This document shows, piece after piece, positions 19,478 to 21,975 of a stretch of DNA of 21,975 bases. This stretch comes from JAVBNU01 sp031551265 (lineage in GTDB: Bacteria; Cyanobacteriota; Vampirovibrionia; Gastranaerophilales; Gastranaerophilaceae). The notes beneath the pieces are model-generated. The model had not been told where the DNA came from and ran no database searches. It saw nothing but the letters and a program-made list of their open reading frames with translations. Every line of letters starts with the position of its first letter. Position 1 is the stretch's first letter. Position numbers and translations under genes: made by a program. The stretch spans positions 1 to 21,975 of the forward strand of contig JAVBNU010000008.1 in the NCBI GenBank assembly GCA_031551265.1, written 5' to 3'.

Positions 19478-19836
19478 ATAATTTTTTCTGTTGTATAGTA
19501 ATCCAAAATAGGCTTTCACGTCAACTCTAAAACATTTATTTTCGTGCTTATTTTTAATGCGTGAATGTTGCGGCGCCGACCCGGTCGCAGGGTCTGTCGG
19601 ATTATTAGTCATAACCTACGTTTATCCGACAGATGCACTTGTACAAGTATCCTGATATGTACGGCTCCTTTGTCACCTACATCTCAAGCCTGAACACAGA
19701 TGTTTAATTGTGTAACGCTTTGTCTAGCGTTTCAGCATGACGCAAAGTTTTGCAATATCCACTCTTTGATACTTCAAAATTAATTAAAAACCCTTCGCAT
19801 TTGAATGTAGATTTGAAATATCCCAAAATGGAAGAA
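19478..19836. other. Gene-free stretch with several palindromes
   Basis: No credible gene is seen. It holds TCTGTCGGAT/ATCCGACAGA (19593-19602 and 19624-19633), the GC-rich palindrome CGACCCGGTCG (19577-19587), the perfect 12-bp palindrome ACTTGTACAAGT (19637-19648), and a degenerate relative of the ATGCTGAA repeat at about 19694-19741 with AACGCT/AGCGTT inside. It is probably a dumping ground for repeats between the kinase and flagellin genes. Confidence 0.5.
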
Positions 19837-19862
19837 CGCAGGCTACGTTACAGTAGCCTGCG
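19837..19862 (-). terminator. Likely flagellin terminator
   Basis: CGCAGGCTAC and GTAGCCTGCG form a perfect 10-bp stem around a 6-nt loop, 53 nt beyond the flagellin stop. On the minus strand it is followed by TTCTTCCATTTT, an imperfect T-tract. Confidence 0.6.
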
Positions 19863-19915
19863 CGAGAGATACCCACAGAATCGTATAATTATTTTTAGTA
19901 ATGCCTAACTAATGA

Positions 19916-20767
19916 TTAACCACCAAGCAGCTGCAAAGCTATTTGAGGAATAGAGTTAGCTTGTTGAAGCACGCTAGCTGAAGCGCTTTGCAGAATTTGA
20001 TATTTCAACATATCACTGCTGGCTTGAGCTACGTCAACGTCCATAATTCTTGAGCGTGAGCTTGTGCTGGCTTCTACCATTACGCTTAAGTTATCGGCTG
20101 CTGACTCCATTGTGTTAGTATATGCACCAATTTTTGATAAATCTGAGTTAATTTGCTCTAATGCTGTATCAAGCTTATCCATGTACCCACGGAAATAGTC
20201 ACCATTCAGCTTGCTTGCAGTTTTAAAATCTTCTGTATCAATACCCAGTGCGGTTGTGTGGATGTCTGTAAATACAGGACCAACGTCAATTGTGTTGGTG
20301 AATTTATCAGACCCGCAACCGATTTGGATAGTCAAACTATCATTCGAACCATCCAGCAATAAGATACCGTTGAACGATGAAGCTTTAGTCAAACGATTGA
20401 TTTCATTTAAACGCTCCTGAATTTCGTTTCCGATTGCTTGTTTTTGCGCTGAGTTGTAAATTTCTGTTGCTGCTTGTACACATAATACACGAATACGTTG
20501 TAAGTGTTCTGTTGTTGAGTTCAAGCCTGCTTCTGCTGTTGCTACCAAGTTCATTGCGTCTTGTATGTTCGCTAATGCTTGGGTGTTGCCTTTGATTTGG
20601 GTTGTCAAATTCTGTGCAATTGACAAGCCTGCTGCATCGTCGCCGGCTCTGTTAATCCGATAGCCGGATGACAGTTGCTCCATGACTCGTTGCAGTGAGC
20701 TGTTGTTTTTTGTTAAATGTCGTTGGGCAATCAACGAATTAACATTTGTGTTCACTACGATTGGCAT
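19916..20767 (-). CDS. Flagellin (short form)
   Basis: This is the filament subunit. The 283-aa protein keeps both conserved ends: N-terminal MPIVVNTNVNSLIAQRHL, SSGYRINRAGDDAAGLSIA and QRIRVLCVQAA, and C-terminal SRIMDVDVAQASSDM, QANSIPQIALQLLGG. The variable D2/D3 region is nearly absent, giving a short subunit as in many environmental bacteria. Two cysteines (C96 and C151) are unusual for flagellin. The TLR5-contact segment (90-97) keeps the key Arg and Leu but has Val for the usual Glu. AAGGAGAG precedes the ATG and a sigma-28-like promoter lies 32-58 nt upstream. No other flagellar gene is in the window, so this is an isolated late gene. Confidence 0.95.
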   Translation of the reverse strand: MPIVVNTNVNSLIAQRHLTKNNSSLQRVMEQLSSGYRINRAGDDAAGLSIAQNLTTQIKGNTQALANIQDAMNLVATAEAGLNSTTEHLQRIRVLCVQAATEIYNSAQKQAIGNEIQERLNEINRLTKASSFNGILLLDGSNDSLTIQIGCGSDKFTNTIDVGPVFTDIHTTALGIDTEDFKTASKLNGDYFRGYMDKLDTALEQINSDLSKIGAYTNTMESAADNLSVMVEASTSSRSRIMDVDVAQASSDMLKYQILQSASASVLQQANSIPQIALQLLGG

Positions 20768-20798
20768 TTTTTTATCTCTCCTTTTTCTTCTACCTCAT

Positions 20799-20825
20799 AT
20801 ATCGAAAAAATTTTCTCATACTTTA
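20799..20825 (-). promoter_or_regulatory. Sigma-28 (FliA)-like promoter of flagellin
   Basis: On the minus strand TAAAGTAT (20825-20818), an 11-bp spacer and TTCGATAT (20806-20799) match the FliA consensus TAAAGTTT-N11-GCCGATAA at 7 of 8 and 5 of 8 positions with exact spacing. This predicts late-class flagellar control. Confidence 0.7.
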
Positions 20826-20849
20826 GTATTGCATTTCATACTTTCGTAT
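20818..20849. promoter_or_regulatory. Tandem 12-bp dyads in the flagellin/rsmE intergenic region
   Basis: ATACTTTAGTAT (20818-20829) and ATACTTTCGTAT (20838-20849) are dyad-symmetric and have centres exactly 20 bp apart. The first overlaps the -35 element of the flagellin promoter. A weaker relative, ATACTAAAGTGT (20897-20908), overlaps the -10 of the rsmE promoter. The arrangement suits a dimeric regulator; none is identified. Confidence 0.5.
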
Positions 20850-20869
20850 GTCTTATTTGCTTTAAACCC

Positions 20870-20898
20870 TTGCTATATAAAGTTTTTAGTTGTATTAT
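20870..20898 (+). promoter_or_regulatory. Promoter of rsmE
   Basis: TTGCTA (20870-20875), a 17-bp spacer and TATTAT (20893-20898) form a sigma-70-type promoter divergent from the flagellin promoter. A small CCTCTA/TAGAGG hairpin follows in the leader (about 20916-20929). Confidence 0.6.
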
Positions 20899-20964
20899 AC
20901 TAAAGTGTGAAATATCCTCTATTTAGAGGAGAAAATAGTCAAAAAAAGTTTGGGAACCCTTGAT

Positions 20965-21699
20965 ATGCCACATTTTTTTATCAAATCTGAATTCATATCA
21001 GAAAACAAAATCACAATACCACAGGGCGATACGTATAAACACCTGAAAAACGCTCTCAGAATCAGGCTCGGCGAGGAATTAATGTTTGTTGATGAAAACA
21101 AAATTCAGTATGAGACTAAAGTATTAGATATCAATAATAATTATATATGTGCAGAAATTATCAAGAATTACCCTTCGACGCGCTTTATTGAGCATGCTCT
21201 TTATTTGGCGCAAAGCGTGCTAAAGACAGACGCAATGAACTATGCAGTGCAAAAAGCGACGGAATTGGGCATTAAAGGAATTTATCCGATTATGACTGAT
21301 AACAGCGTAATCAAGAAATCTGTAGCAGCACAAAAAATACCGCACATGCAAAAAATAGCATATGAAGCGGCAAAACAGTGTGAGCGTCCTGATATTCCGC
21401 CTATCTTTGATGTTGTTGATTTTGACACGGTAATAAATAATAGCGAATTTAGGCATATCTTTTGTTTTGTAGAGCGAGAATCGGCTTTAAGTCTGAAACA
21501 AGCCATCGCCCAATCAAAAATTAAAAAAGAGAATAAAATATTATTAATTATAGGGCCTGAGGGCGGCTTTTCAGAAAATGAATTTAAAAAAATGGATGAG
21601 CATGCTATAAAGAAAGTAACACTTGGCAATTTAATTCTGCGTGCCGACACTGCCGCAACTGTCGCCATAGCAAACACTATTCACGAACTAGAGCACTAA
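20965..21699 (+). CDS. rsmE: 16S rRNA m3U1498 methyltransferase
   Basis: RsmE methylates N3 of U1498 in 16S rRNA of the 30S subunit, a SPOUT-class (knotted) enzyme. The start chosen is ATG at 20965 (MPHFFIKSEF), which fits the family N-terminus; a TTG at 20950 is in frame but has no better site. The product has 244 aa. The N-terminal PUA-like domain includes HLKNALRIRLGEEL. The C-terminal SPOUT domain has LAQSVLKTDAMNYAVQKATELG, IYPIMTDNSV, the SAM-binding IIGPEGGFSENEF and LGNLILRADTAATVA. All key motifs are present. The next gene starts on the base after the stop, so the two are co-transcribed. Confidence 0.95.
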   Translation: MPHFFIKSEFISENKITIPQGDTYKHLKNALRIRLGEELMFVDENKIQYETKVLDINNNYICAEIIKNYPSTRFIEHALYLAQSVLKTDAMNYAVQKATELGIKGIYPIMTDNSVIKKSVAAQKIPHMQKIAYEAAKQCERPDIPPIFDVVDFDTVINNSEFRHIFCFVERESALSLKQAIAQSKIKKENKILLIIGPEGGFSENEFKKMDEHAIKKVTLGNLILRADTAATVAIANTIHELEH

Positions 21700-21975
21700 A
21701 TGAACGACATAATAAACAAAATTAAAAACGATGAAATACTCAACAGCCTCATGCCGGTTTTGAGCAAGTACGAAACCTACATAGTTGGCGGGTATTTGCG
21801 TGATTTATTTTTGAATGTAGATGTAGGGTGTGCTGTTATCAATCAAAACGGAGACCCGAAAAAACAGGAACGTACCCCTCACCCCAACCCTCTCCCGCAC
21901 TGGGGGGCGGGAGTAGAGGATGCAGGATGTTGGGTGGGGTCGCCAGCCCCCCACCACCAAAATGGTGTGAATGCA
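21700..21975 (+). CDS. CCA-adding enzyme / poly(A) polymerase family, N-terminal part, with palindromic insertion
   Basis: The frame starts at ATG 21700, directly after the rsmE stop, and runs off the window. Residues 1-39 lead into YETYIVGGYLRDLFLN, the GG-[YH]-x-R-D-x-L signature at the start of the nucleotidyltransferase palm of tRNA CCA-adding enzymes. The catalytic DxD that should follow within about 15 residues is not seen. Instead, after VDVGCAVINQNGD the frame enters a GC-rich palindrome encoding TPHPNPLPHWGAG, a peptide known from dispersed repeats and foreign to this family. Either the enzyme tolerates an in-frame insertion before its catalytic motif or the gene is disrupted beyond the window. 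The encoded tRNA-Leu lacks CCA, so some functional CCA-adding enzyme is needed. Confidence 0.6.
   Translation, partial: MNDIINKIKNDEILNSLMPVLSKYETYIVGGYLRDLFLNVDVGCAVINQNGDPKKQERTPHPNPLPHWGAGVEDAGCWVGSPAPHHQNGVNA
21873..21940 (+). repeat. GC-rich palindromic element inserted in the cca-like gene
   Basis: It starts TACCCCTCACCCCAACC, has an inner imperfect stem (CCTCTCCCGC with GGCGGGAGTAGAGG) and closes with GTTGGGTGGGG. The CCCCTCACCCCAACCCTCTC core is widespread in bacterial genomes as a dispersed palindrome. Further palindromic sequence (GGTGGGG/CCCCCCACC, CACCA/TGGTG) extends to about 21966. Confidence 0.7.

Overview
The window reads as an AT-rich chromosomal stretch from a Gram-negative-type, flagellated bacterium. 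The pointers are an OmpH/Skp-like periplasmic chaperone, a Spy/CpxP-like exported protein, an RND/MMPL exporter, a flagellin behind a sigma-28-like promoter, a B12-dependent (class II) ribonucleotide reductase and a stand-alone glycyl-tRNA synthetase beta chain. Together with the small-protein repertoire and the abundance of short palindromic repeats, this best fits the Melainabacteria/Vampirovibrionia (Gastranaerophilales, gut non-photosynthetic relatives of cyanobacteria). That assignment is an inference from gene content, not a database result.

Region by region. Positions 1-3700 are accessory: an IS200/IS605-like end hairpin, a terminator, gene remnants, a two-gene cassette (76-aa protein plus a ParB-like/methyltransferase fusion), a Cys-rich Spy-like protein, a second copy of one remnant, a frameshifted mini-ORF, tRNA-Leu(GAG) with duplicated pieces of its 5' half, and a cluster of REP-like palindromes. 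Positions 3711-12459 are mostly housekeeping: nrdJ, glyS, an ompH-like gene, pyrimidine-nucleoside phosphorylase, a higBA toxin-antitoxin pair and typA/bipA. Positions 12541-18677 hold an RlhA-type U32 protein carrying two in-frame palindromic insertions, a small tail-anchored-looking protein, an EF-hand protein paired with a small membrane protein, and an MMPL exporter. Positions 18923-21975 hold a kinase resembling animal-type phosphomevalonate kinase, flagellin, rsmE and the start of a CCA-adding enzyme gene that already carries another palindromic insertion.

Three themes cut across genes. (1) Palindromic elements occur as two classes: intergenic REP-like units with a conserved GTAGG foot, and GC-rich two-hairpin units that sit in frame inside coding sequences (rlhA twice, cca once). 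(2) At least three genes (higB, rlhA, the MMPL gene) have a -10 hexamer ending exactly 6 nt before the start codon and no Shine-Dalgarno sequence, which predicts leaderless mRNAs, whereas neighbours have strong AGGAGG-type sites. (3) The left end looks like a recombination or decay hotspot, with paired coding remnants that differ only by transitions, mostly synonymous, on either side of the ParB/methyltransferase cassette. That cassette is the best candidate here for an uncharacterised modification or defence function.
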